Shown one piece after another: positions 33,325 to 34,319 of a stretch of DNA of 34,319 bases. The notes under the pieces are model-generated. The model made no database searches. It saw only the letters and a list, made by a program, of their open reading frames with translations, and had not been told where the DNA came from. Source of the DNA: Pelagibacteraceae bacterium AG-337-I02 (GTDB lineage Bacteria > Pseudomonadota > Alphaproteobacteria > HIMB59 > GCA-002718135); contig QBZY01000015.1 of the NCBI GenBank assembly GCA_003282155.1, positions 1-34,319 of the forward strand, given 5' to 3'. Positions within the stretch are counted from its first letter, which is position 1, and each line of letters starts with the position of its first letter. Position numbers and translations under genes: made by a program.

Positions 33325-34319
33325 TTATTTATTCACTACTTCTCTTGTATTTGCGTTATGTGATTCAGTAAATGGAATTGGCACAACTTCTGCATCTACT
33401 GGTACACCAGAAGAGTCAGAATAATGATCAGGAAGATGAACTTTAAATTTACGACCAAAATTTCCAACAGGAAATCCATTCTTATTCAAAGTACCATCAT
33501 AAGGAACATAACCCATAGCAATATTTCTTCCTTGCTCAGGATGATACCAAGGTGATGTTATAAATCCACATGGTTCATTGCCATCTTCTGATATAAGCCA
33601 AAAATCAGGTGCATATTCTTCGATAGGTTTTCCACCTAAGCTTAATCCAACTAATTGAAGTTTGTATGGTTTTTTGCCATCTTTTAAATCAGCTTTCATC
33701 TTTTCAAGCACAGTCTTACCAACATAATCTGTTGTTTTATTCCATTCTCCTTTACCAGACAAAGAAACTTGATATCCTAAGTTACATTGAAATGGATTAT
33801 GTTGATTATCCATATCCTGACCCCAAGATAGAATTCCTGCTTGAATTCTGCGATGATGAGCCGGAGCTATAACCATTAGATCATGTTTTTTTCCTGCTTC
33901 TAAAACAGCATTCCACATATCATCAGCATATTTTGTAGAGTCATATAAGTATATTTCAAATCCAGCTTCTCCAGAAAAACCTGTTTGTGAAATAATACAA
34001 TCTCTTCCACCAACTTTAGCCGCTGCAAGTCCATAAAATGGCATTTCATCAACTTTTACTTGATCACCTATTAAATCATTCATTAAAGCGTGAGCTTTTG
34101 GACCTTGAATTTGAACTGGGCTTACGTCAATTTCATCAATTTGAACATTAAATCTGTTATCATGATTTACACCTTGTAAATACAAACCAATATCTGAGTC
34201 AGATAAAGAAAACCAAAACTCATCCTTAGAAATTCTTAGAAGAATAGGATCGTTTAAAACACCGCCATATTGATTACAAAGAATTACATATCTTCCTCTC
34301 ATTGGAGATATTTTTGTTG
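33325..34319 (-). CDS. GcvT/DmdA-like aminomethyltransferase family protein (5' end beyond the window)
   Basis: At least 330 residues of a GcvT-family folate protein; the frame stays open to the window edge, with TKISP preceding the first ATG at 34302, and the conserved segment GGVLNDPILLRISKDEFWFS needs more sequence before it, so the true start is outside. SQTGFSGEAGFEIYLYD, GILSWGQDMDNQHNPFQC and CGFITSPWYHPEQGRNIAMG are characteristic of the branch including the DMSP demethylase DmdA and paralogues. Similarity to my recollection of Pelagibacter DmdA is partial, so a different methylated substrate is likely. It stands alone on its strand here, convergent with the DsbA-like gene. Confidence 0.85.
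   Translation of the reverse strand, partial: TKISPMRGRYVILCNQYGGVLNDPILLRISKDEFWFSLSDSDIGLYLQGVNHDNRFNVQIDEIDVSPVQIQGPKAHALMNDLIGDQVKVDEMPFYGLAAAKVGGRDCIISQTGFSGEAGFEIYLYDSTKYADDMWNAVLEAGKKHDLMVIAPAHHRRIQAGILSWGQDMDNQHNPFQCNLGYQVSLSGKGEWNKTTDYVGKTVLEKMKADLKDGKKPYKLQLVGLSLGGKPIEEYAPDFWLISEDGNEPCGFITSPWYHPEQGRNIAMGYVPYDGTLNKNGFPVGNFGRKFKVHLPDHYSDSSGVPVDAEVVPIPFTESHNANTREVVNK

Noticed and set aside
1..34319. Mobile element, prophage or genomic island
   Set aside because: No transposase, integrase, tRNA-associated repeat or sharp composition change was seen; the only hint is the small nuclease at 1478-1771, which is embedded in a conserved gene order.

Overview
The window looks like a piece of a streamlined, very A+T-rich marine alphaproteobacterial genome, most likely Pelagibacterales (SAR11) or a close relative. 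The evidence is gene content: TrcR/DUF1013 and DUF1192, which are typical of Alphaproteobacteria, tol genes next to yebC, a coiled-coil/ZapA pair, tetrameric sarcosine oxidase, and a dimethylglycine-dehydrogenase-like enzyme beside ETF. Spacers are tiny, genes often overlap by ATGA, and no gene-free stretch reaches 100 bases. The taxonomic call is an inference; no rRNA or other marker gene was available. I saw no rRNA, tRNA, CRISPR array, insertion sequence, integrase or phage gene.

Layout. (1) 1-4587, minus strand: coiled-coil partner, zapA, 5-formyl-THF cyclo-ligase, YmdB-type phosphodiesterase, yebC, a small PD-(D/E)XK nuclease, tolQ, tolR and the start of a TolA-like gene. (2) 4673-9657, plus strand: transketolase, gapA, an unknown 132-residue protein, efp, an inositol-monophosphatase-family gene and rpmE. 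(3) 9658-10432: DUF1192 (minus) and trcR (plus), divergently transcribed. (4) 10429-16844, minus strand: trhO, rpmG, then a compact photolyase / FAD oxidoreductase / DUF1365 / CFA-like methyltransferase / DUF2878 operon, resembling light- and singlet-oxygen-response lipid operons of other Proteobacteria. (5) 16878-25170, plus strand: MTHFR-like protein, formate-THF ligase, sarcosine oxidase soxBDAG and an exported thermonuclease-like protein. (6) 25205-32613, minus strand: a dimethylglycine/sarcosine dehydrogenase-like gene, etfB, etfA, ETF-ubiquinone oxidoreductase, a PlsC-type acyltransferase and a membrane-anchored coiled-coil protein. (7) 32668-33288: a DsbA-like thiol oxidoreductase (plus). 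(8) 33325 to the window end: a GcvT/DmdA-like gene (minus), cut by the window edge.

How it fits together. Regions 5, 6 and 8 look like a methylated-amine and one-carbon module. The dehydrogenase would demethylate dimethylglycine (or sarcosine) and pass electrons through ETF and ETF-QO to ubiquinone. Sarcosine oxidase would turn sarcosine into glycine plus 5,10-methylene-THF. The MTHFR-like protein, formate-THF ligase and 5-formyl-THF cyclo-ligase would handle the folate-bound carbon.

The points most worth checking are: two adjacent, functionally linked genes (the dehydrogenase and etfB) that each carry exactly one extra A in a homopolymer; a small PD-(D/E)XK nuclease where ruvCAB usually sits between yebC and tolQ; and a CFA-family enzyme that has lost two of four residues equivalent to the E. 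coli bicarbonate ligands, inside a light-stress-type operon that lacks its usual sigma/anti-sigma pair.
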